Source of the DNA: Lentinula raphanica
Lineage: Eukaryota > Basidiomycota > Agaricomycetes > Agaricales > Omphalotaceae
DNA length: 64,000 nucleotides
NCBI GenBank assembly: GCA_027919835.1
Contig: JANVFP010000029.1
Location: 1 to 64,000, forward strand
Reading direction: 5' to 3'
Shown here one piece after another: positions 23,822-34,943 of this stretch. Numbering within the stretch: position 1 is the first letter of the stretch; each line of letters begins with the position of its first letter. Made by a program: the position numbers and the translations under genes. The notes under the pieces were generated by a model, which worked only from the letters and a program-made list of their open reading frames with translations, was not told the origin of the DNA and did no database searches.

Positions 23822-26367
23822 ATGAGCCATTATGGCCACACCTACGATGTGTCGACTGGCTCGAAGCGCCATCGTCACTCGTTCAATGAAGACATCGCAC
23901 TGGATGTAGGCCGTAAAAGGGCACGAATTAGTACAACTCGCAAGAAACTACGTATCAGTATGCTACAGGAAATCCCCCTGGAATTGTTTTTTGAGGTGAT
24001 TCTTCCTCTCATCTTGCGTCTCTCAATTTCTCTGACCGATCGTATACCCAGATACTTCAGTACCTCGAACCACCTGACCTCCTCAAGCTAGCTTGGGTCA
24101 ATAAGGATTTTAGGTCTCTGCTTATGAGTCGCCCATCGACATTTCTCTGGCGGAGAGTCAGGATAAACGCAGACGACATGCCTGAGCCAGCGTTCGACAT
24201 GTCTGAGCCATCCCATGCTCGTCTGATCTTCGTAAACCACTGCAGTGTACGCTCGCCAATTTTCTATGATGATATTTACTGACTCACGCTTCTACCCCTG
24301 GCAGTATTGCCAGACCCGCTGCGAGAAAATTATATGGGAATGCAGGATCCGCTGCTGCAAGAAGTGTATGAGAGTCAGGCGCGCACCTCTTCTTCATTCG
24401 AGTTTGATCAAGCATAACATCTCATCATTACTAGGTTCATTAATCTCTCGCGAGCGCTTCAAATGTACTACAGACTACCCTATCTACAACAAATGATATC
24501 ATTCACACCCAAACGTAAGTTCCATAGCTGAAATGCGCGTTCTTCGACACACTCATTGCTCGTAGTAGAATCAAAGGGCCTTCTATTCGTCGACGTTCTG
24601 GAACAGTATAGTGCCGAGCTTCGTCGGTTCGAGGGTAATGCTGAGGCGATTGATCAGTGGTTGAACTTGAAGCTTGAGCAGTGCAACCGCATCAAATTGG
24701 TGAGTAGCAGGATCCATATCTCCGAGCAGTGATCGCTCATGGCATCAACTCCTCTCAGTATATAGCCGCCTGTGCTCAATGGGAAGCACGTAGAAAACGT
24801 CGTCAACAGATTGAGCAACAAATTGCACGACTAGGTCGTATAGAATGGTGAGCCAACCAAAACTACTTCTCCTTCATCGGACCAGTTGATTGAGATGATC
24901 TCCGTCTCCTGAGGATTGAGGAAAAGGCTGTTGCAGAGGGCTGGCAGATTGAGGTCGAAAGATATCGTGCGACGCACCGCGGCCGTTCTGTGGGCACTGT
25001 CGCGTGTGACAAGGTCGATATCAGGAAGAAATCCAAGAGTGATTTAGTTGAAAGAGGTATGCTGAGTGCGCTCACAATCCGCGTACGGTTCTCACCATCT
25101 TCTTAGATTGGTACAAAGTCGAATTTGATGTGATCTCGCAGACTCTCGAAAGAGAAAGAAAGTTTCTTCTAGGCCAAGCTATGCATCGGCGCCTGGAAAT
25201 CCTCCATAAAGTGTACACTCGATTGCGATCGTTCAATCCTGGCAATCCCACGCTCTGGCCTAGCCCAGGGGATCTCATCGTGAGAGATGGTCCCATCAAG
25301 AAGCTTCTTCAAACCACACCGCTCGACCGCGACCCCAGTATTCAAACAACGCGGGAGTCGGAATTTTGCACCAACGTTGCCAACACTTTTGCCTCTCCTC
25401 AATTCGCTCGGTTTTCTATGATATGGCGGCGCGATAAGGCGATGGAACTACACCGAATACTATGTGCGGCTGTTCCCAGCACGTCTAACATGAACGACCT
25501 TTGGCTCGCAACAACGCTCTTTCGATGTAACGCTCGTGGGTGTGGATTCGCCCTCTATTTTCCAGACATCCTCCAACATGATTGCGCCTCCTCGTATGAT
25601 TTCGTCAGCTGCTGGGACAACACTAATCCTAGGCTTCCTCTCCCGCCTCTATCCTCGTTTGAGTCACTTGAGTCATGCGTAGTCTCATCCTGGTCCGATC
25701 CAAATGCTCGACCAGACCTGAATGTTGCGGACGGTTTCCTTTTTGTAAAGGAGAGTCGTATATTCGATTGCTTCAGGATTCTCAACTCCAAGGACTGGAA
25801 CCATGGAGGGCAGAGGTTCAGCTTTCATCATGAGGCTTCCGAACTTGTTCGTCGACTATTCACCAATGACCCCTATCTCAACCCTTTGACGACAACGGTC
25901 CAGCAAGTCAAATCTTGCAATTTCATTGTTACTTGCAGAACTTGCTCATGCAGACTAGACAACTGGTTGGAGCTTGTGGGTGCTTGACGTTTATCTTTCG
26001 ATACAGGTCTGCATGTACTTACCGGTCCTTCTTACTCTATTTCTACTAGAGTCAGCATGATATTACGATGCATCACTTGGTGGTCGAATGGCCGAAGTCT
26101 GAACCTGTTTCGTTTTCTGGTCATCAACACTCAGGCCTCCATTCCAATCCTCAGAATTCATGGGTCCATGGCTTAAGGTGTAAGCTATGCAACGAGCTCT
26201 TCCATCCCAATGCAATACTAGGCCACCTTGTTAACAGGTATGTGTCTATTCGCCTTTGCTTTTTCCTCTTGACCTCAAACTACTGCTGTAGACATAACGC
26301 TTGCATGATCACTCCGGAACATTGGTACATAGACTTCAACAGTTGTTTTCAGGTGCAGGCTGTATAA
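23822..26367 (+). CDS. F-box protein with zinc-finger-like segments, tandem copy B
   Basis: Paralogue of copies A and C with the same intron plan. Exon 1 starts MSHYGHTYDVSTGSKRHRHS and ends MLQEIPLELFFE. The F-box continues ILQYLEPPDLLKLAWVNKDF, followed by the Cys-rich exon YCQTRCEKIIWECRIRCCKK. The donor of the next intron is inferred as AAGAA|GTGTATG, because it keeps the frame in all three copies. The long C-terminal part has RCNARGCGFALYFPD, CNFIVTCRTCSCRLDNW and a final C2H2-like finger RCKLCNELFHPNAILGHL, then HNACM. Ends QVQAV at 26367. Probable SCF substrate-recognition subunit; substrate unknown. Confidence 0.78.
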
Positions 26368-26862
26368 TAGTAGCGCTAGCGACGCGCAATTCATGACTTA
26401 GTAGTCCAAAACCATGTCAATTATAATAGTGGCTTCATTAAGAATGTTCATAGTGATATCCTATGGTCGACGGAGGTCGAAAGAAAGCTTGAGCTTGAAG
26501 CTCGGAATTTTGAGAGTTCATGATTCTTGCCCGAAACTAAATATATTTAGGCCTCGCCCCCGGCCTCCCCGCCGGTTATATTTCTCGTGGCATTTTGATG
26601 GTCATCAGATGGTCATTTTGTTCTGGTTCAACATCCCGTTCTAATAGTAACTTCTTATCCTGTTCTCATCAAACATTGCAGCGTCAGGACGAGTCAGCGC
26701 TGGATTCGAGTTTAATCGAATACTGTCATTGAAGCAATGCATTACTTGAACTCTCTCCCTCTGACTCGGATACCGATTTCTAGCAGTGCACGATATATCC
26801 TTAAATCCTACCAAAATGACACAATCTGTATCCCTGTCCTTCCGTGTCCAGTGCGGACCTGA
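26368..26862. other. Spacer before the kinase gene
   Basis: No gene is supported. It includes the presumed promoter of the kinase. A short in-frame ATG-led segment at 26816 is an alternative 5' exon for the kinase, but it does not keep the frame with the best splice model. Confidence 0.4.
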
Positions 26863-28345
26863 ATGGTGGACAACAGAACTCACCATCCTTCCTTCTCTTC
26901 AAGTTCCTCCACGTGGACCTCAAATATTCACACAGGTAGTACTTGGGCTGTCCGTCCATCTACTTCATCTTCCTTTGCACCTGTCTCTGACTCTGAGAGG
27001 ACAGCGCAAGCTGCTCGAAGTGTTGCCACGACTCTCCCTTTGTCGCCAGTCTGTAGGTAGCATTGGCTCTGTAGCTGTGTGATTTTCCCTGATTTTCCTG
27101 TTCTCAAGTGCCCTCCTTCCAGTGGATTCGCGGAAATCTCATAGGAGCCGGGAGCCATGGACGAGTGTACTGGGCAGTGAATATCACTACGGGAGATATC
27201 ATTGCTGTCAAGCAGGTTGAGCTGGCTTGCAATCCTTCCGAACGTCAAAGAGAGAGAGTCGAAGCCTTGAAGTTAGAGACCTATACCCTCCGGAATTTGG
27301 ACCATCCAAACATAGTCCGGCTCCTAGGATTTGAGGAGAGCATAGATCATCTCAGCATGCAAGTGTGTCATTCTATAGCTTGTTCCTCGTCACTCACAAC
27401 AGATTCAGTTTGATGGAGTACGTCGCTGGTGGTTCTATCGGGAGTTGTCTGAGAGCCCATGGCAAATTCCATAACGAGGTTACGAAAGCTTTTGCACGCC
27501 AGATGCTGGACGGTCTAGAATATCTGCATGCCAAAGGAATCATACATCGCGTGAGTTGAACTACAGTCTCTTCAGGAATTGATTAACTCATACCAGCATT
27601 TTCAATGTTCAGGACATCAAAGCAGACAATATCTTGGTAGACAAATCAGGGGTGTGCAAAATATCCGACTTTGGGATTTCTAAACAAGTCGAAGGTATTG
27701 ATGGTCGAACCTTCACGGAAATGAGAGGCACAATCTACTGGATGGCTCCTGAAGCTGTGAATACCAAAAGTAATGGTGGATATGATGCTAAGGTTGATAT
27801 TTGGAGCACTGGATGCGTCGTACTTGAGATGTGGACTGGTAGACAACCGTGGTATGGAGAAGAGATTGTTTCAGTTCTTTTCAAGGTAGCGTTTGTTGTT
27901 TCTCCTAAAGTTCTATATCCTGAATGCATCTTGAGCTCTATAAGCAGGAATTAGCCCCGGCTATTCCCCCAGATCTGCTGCTTAGTGACGAGGCAATGGA
28001 TTTTCGAGAGAAGGCTTTTGCAATGCAAGTCACCTTGGCTGTGATTTCTATTGTTGATACTCATGCTTTCCCTCCAGAAATCCAAAGGAGCGAGCTTCCG
28101 CCGCCATGTTGAAGCTGCATCCGTATCTTAAGGTGAAACCAGGCTGGACATTTAGTTTATCCGACATTGAAGGACTTGCAGATAGTCGCGATACCAAGTC
28201 GACCATTCGTCACTCCAAATCATACACCGCTATCGTTGATAGACCTAGTCTACAGGTCAGATCCAACAAACCTCTACTCCCACTTCCACTTCTTCGCTGG
28301 CGTCATTATCTGAATCACATTTGGACGTTGATCATGGAAGGCTGA
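26863..28345 (+). CDS. MAP3K-like (STE11/MEKK-type) protein kinase
   Basis: Exons 26863-27052, 27109-27364, 27403-27550, 27613-27885, 27948-28024 and 28078-28345 join in frame to 403 residues. After a Ser/Thr-rich N-terminus of about 65 residues comes a complete kinase domain: glycine loop GAGSHGRVY, AVKQVE (ATP-binding Lys), DHPNIVRLLG, hinge LMEYVAGGSIG, HRDIKADN catalytic loop, DFG, GTIYWMAPE, DIWSTGCVVLEMWTG and NPKERASAAMLKLHPYL. The GTxxWMAPE and GGSI features place it nearest the MEKK group that starts MAPK cascades. The N-terminus is short for a MAP3K. The last intron has a GC donor (AT|GCAAGT); without it the NPKER segment is out of frame. It sits inside the F-box array. Confidence 0.85.
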
Positions 28346-29035
28346 GCTGAGCTAGAGGCTCAACTGGTCAAGTACCGACCATCACGACACTTACCTACAG
28401 GCTACAGATTCACGTTGACAGTTGAAAATCACTCTATCTTCATCAGCACCTATACCAGACTCGGCTGACCTTATCGACCGACGATCTCCATGCATACTTC
28501 AGCACCAGCGGCTGTTATGGCATCAGCTTATGCATCCACGGCTTCTGTAGAGCATGTTGACTGCACTCGGGATGGAGAGGAAAGGAGAAGGAACGAGAGA
28601 TTGGCTGGGTAGAACTCCTTGGTTTCTACTTCCTCGTCATTGCTAGAGAAGCAACCGAGGGACATAGACTTTAAGAGTCGATTTTCAGTGTAGCGACTCA
28701 CATTTTGAATTCATGAAATTGGAACTCAGTTGACCACTGTGTATCGAATTTTCGAAACAGTAAGATATAGCTCTATCAAAAGGCTCAAGCTTGCAAGGTT
28801 GATTCCGTGAGAGATGATTTGTGGCCGGCAGCCAGTTTGAGCGCTTTTGTAAACTTTCGGCGCCTATTCGAATGACTTGTTCCATTTTCTTCCAACTCGT
28901 TCCAACTTCCCAAACCGATGCTTTAACTCGGCTTCAACTCGTTCCAACCACCCTTATCTGGCATGGTGCAATCTGAAGAATTTGGGACTGGATAGCTTTG
29001 TCAAAAATTGTGATTGATTCAACTGCCCACTTCGA
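28346..29035. other. Spacer between the kinase and F-box copy C
   Basis: No gene supported. The right part merges into the copy C promoter block. Confidence 0.4.
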
Positions 29036-29242
29036 GCCCACTTTCGCAGCTCCCGTTCCCGTGAGCCGTGATGGTTACCCCAAACTGGTACGGATTGTTG
29101 CTGACTTTGGCGCCATATATCATCATGTGTATCTGAAGGACATATATAAAGGCAGACTCTAGCTTGAACTCTCACCCACTCTTAATCCGAATCCCTCATA
29201 TCACCTCACCAATCGATTGTCCTGCAAAACGTCCCACAAGAC
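29036..29242 (+). promoter_or_regulatory. F-box copy C promoter block
   Basis: Best-preserved version of the shared upstream block: CTTTCGCAGCTCCCGTTCCC, GTGAGCCGTGATGG, CTGGTACGGATT, GGCGCCATATATCATCA and TATA box CATATATAAAGGCAG at 29141, about 95 bp before the ATG at 29243. It also shows the uninterrupted form of the site used by the transposon in copy A. Confidence 0.65.
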
Positions 29243-31719
29243 ATGAGCGATTCTGACCGCACCCACAATGCATCGACTGGTTTGAAACGCCGTAGTCGCT
29301 CGTCCTCTGATGACATCGTAAACAACCCCAGCCGTAAAAAACCACGGACTACGATTCGCAAGAGACTACTCATCAGAGTCCGAAGTATGTTACAGGAAAT
29401 TCCACTGGAATTGGTTTTTGAGGTGACTGTTCCTCTCATCTTCGCCTCTTCCCGCCTTTTGAATGATCAAACCTCCAGATACTGCAATACCTCGAACCAT
29501 CCGACCTCCTCAAGTTAGCTTGGGTCAATAAGGATTTTAGGTCTCTGCTTATGAGTCGCTCATCGACATTTCTCTGGCGGAGAGCCAGGATAAACGCGGA
29601 CGATATGCCTAATCCAGCCTTTGGCCTATCTGAGCCGGCTCATGCTCATCTAATTTTTGTAAACTACTGCAGTGTACGCTGGCTGAAAACCTGTGATCAT
29701 TTTTGCTAATCCATACTCTTCCCAGTATTGCCAAACCCGTTGCGATAAAGTTATATGGGAGTGCAGCATCCGCTGCTGCAAGAAGTGTATGAAAACCAGG
29801 CGCGTTCCTCTTCTTCATTCAACTTCGATCGACCATAACATATGATTCTAGGTTCATTAGTCTTGGTCAAGCGCTCCAACAGTATTACACACTGCGTCAG
29901 ATAATATTCTTGGTACCCAGACGTGAGTTCTGGAGCTGAAATGCGCGCTCTTAGACACTCATTTTGCTTCTAGAAATGAAGGATCTTTTATTCGTTGACG
30001 TTTTGGACCAGTATACTGCTGAGCTTTCTCAATTCGAGGGTGATACTGAGGCGACTGAGCAGTGGATAAGCTGTAAAATTGAACAGTGCATCAACACTAA
30101 AGCGGTGAGCAGGGCTCATTTTTTCCCCAAATAATCGCTCATGGCGTCGGCTCCTATCAGTATATAACTGCCTGTGCCCAATGGGAAGCACGTAGAAAAC
30201 ATCGTCTACAGATTGAGCGCGAAATTGCACGACAAGGTCGCATTGAATGGTAAACAGACCATCGCTGGTTCATTCAGACCAATCGACTGATGTGGCCTCT
30301 GTTTTGCTAGGATTGAGGAAAAAGCTGATGCAGAGGGCTGGCAGATCGAAGTGAAAAGTTATCGTATAACGAAGGGTCGTACCGTGGGCTCTCTTGCGTG
30401 TAACAGTCAAAATATTAACAAGAAGAACAAGAGTGATCTGGTCGAAGGCGGTGCGTTGAGTACACTCACAGTCCGTATCCGGTTCTAATTGTCTTCATAG
30501 ATTGGCTCAAAATCAGATCTTCCATACTCGAGCCTCTGCAAACACAAAGAAAGCTGCTTCTAGGTCAAGCTATGGACCGCCGTTTGAAAATTCTTACAAA
30601 AGTGTACAGTCACTTTGAAAAATCACATCCGGGCAATCCAATCTGGCCTAGCCTAGGAGATCTGATCGTTAGAGATGGTCCCATCAAGGAGCTTCTCCAA
30701 AGTACACCTCTCGACCGCGACCCCAGTGTCACAACGCGGGATTGTGAATTCCGCTTGAACGTTTCCAAAACATTGCTCTCTCCTCGTTTTGCCGGATTTT
30801 CTTTCAAGTGGCGGTTCGACAAGGAAATGGAATTGTACCAAATGCTGTGTGACGCTGTACCTAGCACGTCTAATGGCAATGACCTCTGCCTCGCGACAAC
30901 GGTCTATCGATGTAATGCCCCTGGATGTGGATCTGCGCTCTACTATCCGGACATCTTCCGACACCGTTGCACCGCCTCGTATGACTTTAATGCCTGGTGG
31001 GATATCGCTCCTGGTATTATTCCCCGAAATTCATACTTATATGAATCATATGTTGTATCGTCTTCACCCGAATTGAATGTCCGACCAGACCTGACTGCTG
31101 CAGACGGATTCCTAGCTGTACAGGAGAGTGGTGTTTTCGATTGCTTCAAGATTCTTAAAACGAAAGATTGGAATCATGGAGGGAAGAGAATTAGTTTTTA
31201 TCATCGCGGTTCTGAACTCGTTCGCCGACTGTTCACCAATGACCCGTATCTCGACCCATTGACGACAACCGTCCAACAACTCAAATCCTGCAGTTTCGTC
31301 ATCACCTGCAGAACTTGCTTACGCAGATTGAACGACTGGTCGGAGCTTGTGGGTTTCAATACTGTCTTCGGTTTGTCTGGGCATATCAGCTTACTTCATA
31401 CCTAGGGCCAACACGACGATATGATGCACGACTTGATGATTGAATGGCCGAGACCTGAAAAGGTTTCGTTTCCTCGTCATTCAGGTCACCCAATCGTTCA
31501 TTCCAATTCATGGGTTTATGGCTCAAGATGTACACTCTGCGAGGAACTTTTGCATCCCAGCGCAGTAGCATGCCATCTTCTTGACGTGTAAGTGACTAGC
31601 TGTCTCTTTCTGTTCTTTATTTTCGACTTACCTTCATTGTTGGCGCTTACAGACATGACATTGGCATGATCGATTCGGAATATTGGTACATGGACTTTAG
31701 CAAACGTCTTCCAGCGTAG
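29243..31719 (+). CDS. F-box protein with zinc-finger-like segments, tandem copy C
   Basis: Third tandem copy. Exon 1 starts MSDSDRTHNASTGLKRRSRS, contains a basic RKKPR patch and ends MLQEIPLELVFE. Next come the F-box remainder ILQYLEPSDLLKLAWVNKDF, the Cys-rich exon YCQTRCDKVIWECSIRCCKK and helical exons with DLLFVDVLDQYTAELSQFEG. The C-terminal part reads RCNAPGCGSALYYPDIFRHR, CSFVITCRTCLRRLNDW, then after an intron the finger RCTLCEELLHPSAVACHL and VHDIGMIDSEYWYMDF. It ends FSKRLPA at 31719. All motifs are intact, so this copy is the best reference for the family. It is separated from copy B by the kinase gene. Confidence 0.8.
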
Positions 31720-31946
31720 CAAGCGATTCATTGTATTTCAGCTCGGTTAACCATATCAATTCGTACTATTATGAAAAAATTTCTCTGAGACATTCGTACT
31801 ATCTCATATTCACGGTCGAGTTCAGAGCAACTTTTCAATACAGCACAAATACAGCCGGTCTCGCACATTGAACACTGATGTTCGCCAACAAAACAGATAT
31901 CATTTATCATACGATACATACAATACTTACAGGATCAAAAAAGTAT

Positions 31947-33143
31947 TCAATCCAAATCAGCTCCGTAATGCTCAAAACGGTGACGATCTTTCACTGGCAG
32001 ACGTTCGTGCTCTTCGTGCTCTTCATGCTCTAATCTGCTTTCCTCGAACATATGAGCACCTTGCACCTTGTGTCCGTGTCTGCCAGGAAATCTCTCACTC
32101 CGAAGACCATCTCGCTTGCCTTTTCCTACTCCCCGGTGACCGCCTTTGTGTCCCTTCTTCCCATCACCCTTCTTCTTGTCACCCTTCCTAGCTCCGCGAG
32201 CCATAATATAGTGATGATGGTCGGCTTTCTCTTCTTCCTGAAAGTGCTCTTCTTCCTCCTGTTCAAGTTGTAGGCTCGTATCAAACCGCCGCCCATGCTT
32301 CTTCTTCCTGTCGTGACCGGCGTTCTTGTGATGTGCCTTTGCCTTTACAGGTAGTCCGCGACGCGAACTGGGAGGTTTGGAACTTGGAGAGGAAGAGGAA
32401 GAACCGGGAGTAGATGGGGATTTGGTAGACGGGGACTTGGTAGACGGGGATTTGGTAGACGGGGATTTGGTAGACGGGGATTTGGTAGACGGGGATTTGG
32501 TAGACGGAGATTTGGTTGACGGAGCTTTGGTTGACGGAGCTTTGGTTGACGGAGCTTTGGTTGACGGTGGAGATTTGGTAGATGTGGATTTGATAGGCTC
32601 TGTGCCATTCGTGGATGACGAATGGGTTGATATCGACGTCGAATTAGAGCTGGCGGAAGAAGCTCCATCCGATGTAGATGCATCGTCAGGATCGGCAGGC
32701 GATCCACTAGGAGACGAAGAGTCATCAGGACCTTCACTTCCATCAGGCAGACTAGTACCCTTCTGAGTGTCGGGAGAGTCAGAAGGACTCGATCCACTCG
32801 AAGGCGAAGATTCGTCGGGACTTCCGTGACCCTCATTAGGCAGACTGGTACCATTTGTCTCAGGAACTCCAGTCGCCGTCTGATTATTCTTGTTCCCATG
32901 GCCGTGGCCGTGGCCATGTCCTTGACCGTGACGATGTCCACGGCCGCCACGACCCTGACCCTTCGCATGCTTGGGCCCGGGACCCCCCGTTTTCTGCATA
33001 TCGCCACCGCCAGGAGCTGCGTGGTTGTGGGCACCAATGGAAGTACTAGTGTTACCTCCTTTGGGATGCTTGACGGGAGCAGCAACGGCCGAAAGGGCAC
33101 TGGCGGCGATGAAAGCAGCGACGATTGAGCGAGAGTAAACCAT
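31947..33143 (-). CDS. Secreted low-complexity basic protein with KSPST repeats, paralogue 1
   Basis: Single-exon 398-residue frame. The N-terminus MVYSRSIVAAFIAASALSAV is a clear signal peptide, cleaved probably after AVAA. Then come a Gly/His-rich stretch (GHRHGQGHGHGHGHG), a Ser/Asp/Pro-rich acidic region and about ten KSPST/KAPST pentapeptides. A Lys/Arg/His-rich tail contains SSRRGLP and HGRRFDTS dibasic sites. The end is RFEHYGADLD. Paralogue 2 shares the signal peptide and the YGxDLD end. No enzymatic domain; probably a cell-wall or extracellular protein, or a precursor cut by Kex2. Confidence 0.8.
   Translation of the reverse strand: MVYSRSIVAAFIAASALSAVAAPVKHPKGGNTSTSIGAHNHAAPGGGDMQKTGGPGPKHAKGQGRGGRGHRHGQGHGHGHGHGNKNNQTATGVPETNGTSLPNEGHGSPDESSPSSGSSPSDSPDTQKGTSLPDGSEGPDDSSSPSGSPADPDDASTSDGASSASSNSTSISTHSSSTNGTEPIKSTSTKSPPSTKAPSTKAPSTKAPSTKSPSTKSPSTKSPSTKSPSTKSPSTKSPSTKSPSTPGSSSSSPSSKPPSSRRGLPVKAKAHHKNAGHDRKKKHGRRFDTSLQLEQEEEEHFQEEEKADHHHYIMARGARKGDKKKGDGKKGHKGGHRGVGKGKRDGLRSERFPGRHGHKVQGAHMFEESRLEHEEHEEHERLPVKDRHRFEHYGADLD
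32410..32575 (-). repeat. 15-bp coding minisatellite (KSPST/KAPST)
   Basis: About ten direct units of GATTTGGTAGACGGG (read on the + strand) with GAT/GAC/GCT variants. Each encodes one Ser-Pro-Ser-Thr-Lys-type pentapeptide in the secreted protein. Units near one end are identical and those near the other carry shared variants, typical of replication slippage. Confidence 0.9.
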
Positions 33144-34555
33144 ATTATTGAATGAGGATCTGAGGTCTATGCTGATTGGATAGATGATAGATGAAAAGTG
33201 ACCGGCACTTGTTGTTCGTGAGTTGTTCGGATAGCGAGTGAGTGAGGAAGAGACCTGCTCTGTTCTGAGGAACCAGCTTCTGAGACTCCGCCTTCTTTTA
33301 TAGGATTGAGTGGTATGCTGTGAGACTTACTAGTAGAGAGTGGTAACTTCTGGCACTGCGTGAGTGACGGATTCTTGATCTATGGAAAGGTTTCGAACTG
33401 CCTGAGCAGGTAGAGACTAGGGCACCAATGTGATACTATCACCCCTCTGCTTCCGGTCATCAGTAGGCTGTTGCATCAGATGTGGAACGTGCTATAGCCT
33501 ATAACATAGCGAACAGTATTGCTTGTCATCTTTGTGCTGTACAAGGTTACATCCGATACATGAAGATGGCCCGTTGAAACCTGGTAAGGTCTTGCGTGTA
33601 CAGCGGAAAACCAGAGGTATAGCAGAGTCAGAACTTAGCATCACGTTCCAGGTTAGTACAACGGTAGCTTTGATGTCGTGCCATGGTCGCTGCGCATTTT
33701 CAAGACGGTTGTATCATCACGTAGTCGCCATTGACCGTACGAAACAGCCGTACGGTACAGTGTGCTACGTGCTACATGTATCGCAATTGTTGATCCTCCG
33801 TTTGAGTTAGACCTGGGTGGCAAACGACTTAAGAGCCGTATGATTCCTAAGGCCTTGATCACTGACTCTACAGTGTGTATCGCAAATGGGATGCTAGTCG
33901 AACTTTCACTGCGGGATGTTGACAGAACTTTCGTTCTGAGACCATTTAAAAAGTGTTCGCGGAAAGCGGAGGCCTGACTAGCATCGCCGCAAAGAAGATG
34001 CCGGTATCCAACTTCGTTTTGACCACACACACGAAACTCCATTTCGTTTCGTTCGTGTTCGACATTTGGCCACTAAGTTAAGGTTGAGCAAAAAGCTGAG
34101 CGTAATCTTCGTCTCATTTCCAGTGATCCGTTCCCGCCTGAACGACGCACGGTTCCCGATCCACCTGAGACGGTTTCCATGAATTCCTCGGCAACATTGA
34201 GACTTTGAGAGAGCAGGGACACGATGTAAAGCGGTCCGCTGTTCTAGAATGAACCAAAGGCTGACTAGGACTCCCGAGAAATGGATAAGGATGTATTGCC
34301 CGATGTAAATGGAGTGTAGTACGCGACGATAGTGTCAGTGTCCCCGACATTGCCGGCCTAGCGAATTAGACTGATCTCGTTAGAGAAAGGCGAAGCGGTG
34401 TGGAATACTTAAACGCACGTCGAACTGTAGGAAGCTAATAACTTCTTTCTTCATTCCTTCCTTTCAAACCCTTCCTGGGGACTGGACCTACGAGCAAACA
34501 CAAGATAGATGAGAGATCAATGAGATACAACAAGAAAGGACACAGACGTAGAACC
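33144..34555. other. Upstream region of secreted paralogue 1
   Basis: Non-coding. The first ~800 bp match, with gaps, the region upstream of paralogue 2 (36513-37450), for example GATTGGATAGATGATAGATG and GAAGAGACCTGCTCTGTTCT. The segment is therefore part of the duplicated unit. An 8-bp-stem inverted repeat lies at 33734-33756. Confidence 0.55.
33295..33303 (-). promoter_or_regulatory. TATA box of secreted paralogue 1
   Basis: Minus-strand CTATAAAAG about 155 bp upstream of the ATG at 33143. The same motif occupies the equivalent position in paralogue 2. Confidence 0.6.
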
Positions 34556-34760
34556 AAAGAAGACTCGAAAACGATAACAAATTTAATTAAAGCAAGCCAA
34601 ATGAAAAGAAGGCTCACCTGTATAACCCCTCCTTGGCAAACGCGTTGATCATTGCTAGAACAACAAAGATAGATGATACCTCGCACCAACAAAAGGTGAG
34701 GCGTCAAGAGACGACATATATTGATGAAGTTTCGAAGAGTGAGCTCAATGAAGTCCGAGG
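34556..34760 (-). pseudogene. Degenerate GTR2 fragment
   Basis: Aligns with 39830-40000, the end of an intron and an exon of the GTR2 gene 5 kb away. Shared blocks include CTCACCTGTATAACCC, GCGTTGATCATT, AGGTGAGGCGTCA and GACATATA. On the minus strand the exon remnant corresponds to the LYVASDASPVDA...GYTG region but is broken by frameshifts. The intron-side sequence CAAATGAAAAGAAGGCTCACC is also conserved, so this was a genomic copy and not a retrocopy. No flanking GTR2 sequence beyond this was recognised. Confidence 0.75.
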
Positions 34761-34943
34761 ACTCAAGAGAAAGAAGGAAATGAAATAGCTAGGCCAAAGT
34801 GGTACTAGTAGTGGAGGACGTTGAATTATGCCTGCCCAGGCCTGCTCAACGAGTTCCGGATCAGCAATCTAATCTAATCTTCCGTCAAAAATTTCGCCAA
34901 CAAAATTCATTTATCACAAAAGTACAACAAGTCGATGTATGTT

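Noticed and set aside
32377..32766. Open frame on the + strand encoding a repeated DLVDG pentapeptide
   Set aside because: It is the antisense reading of the KSPST minisatellite of the secreted protein, which has the signal peptide and conserved ends.
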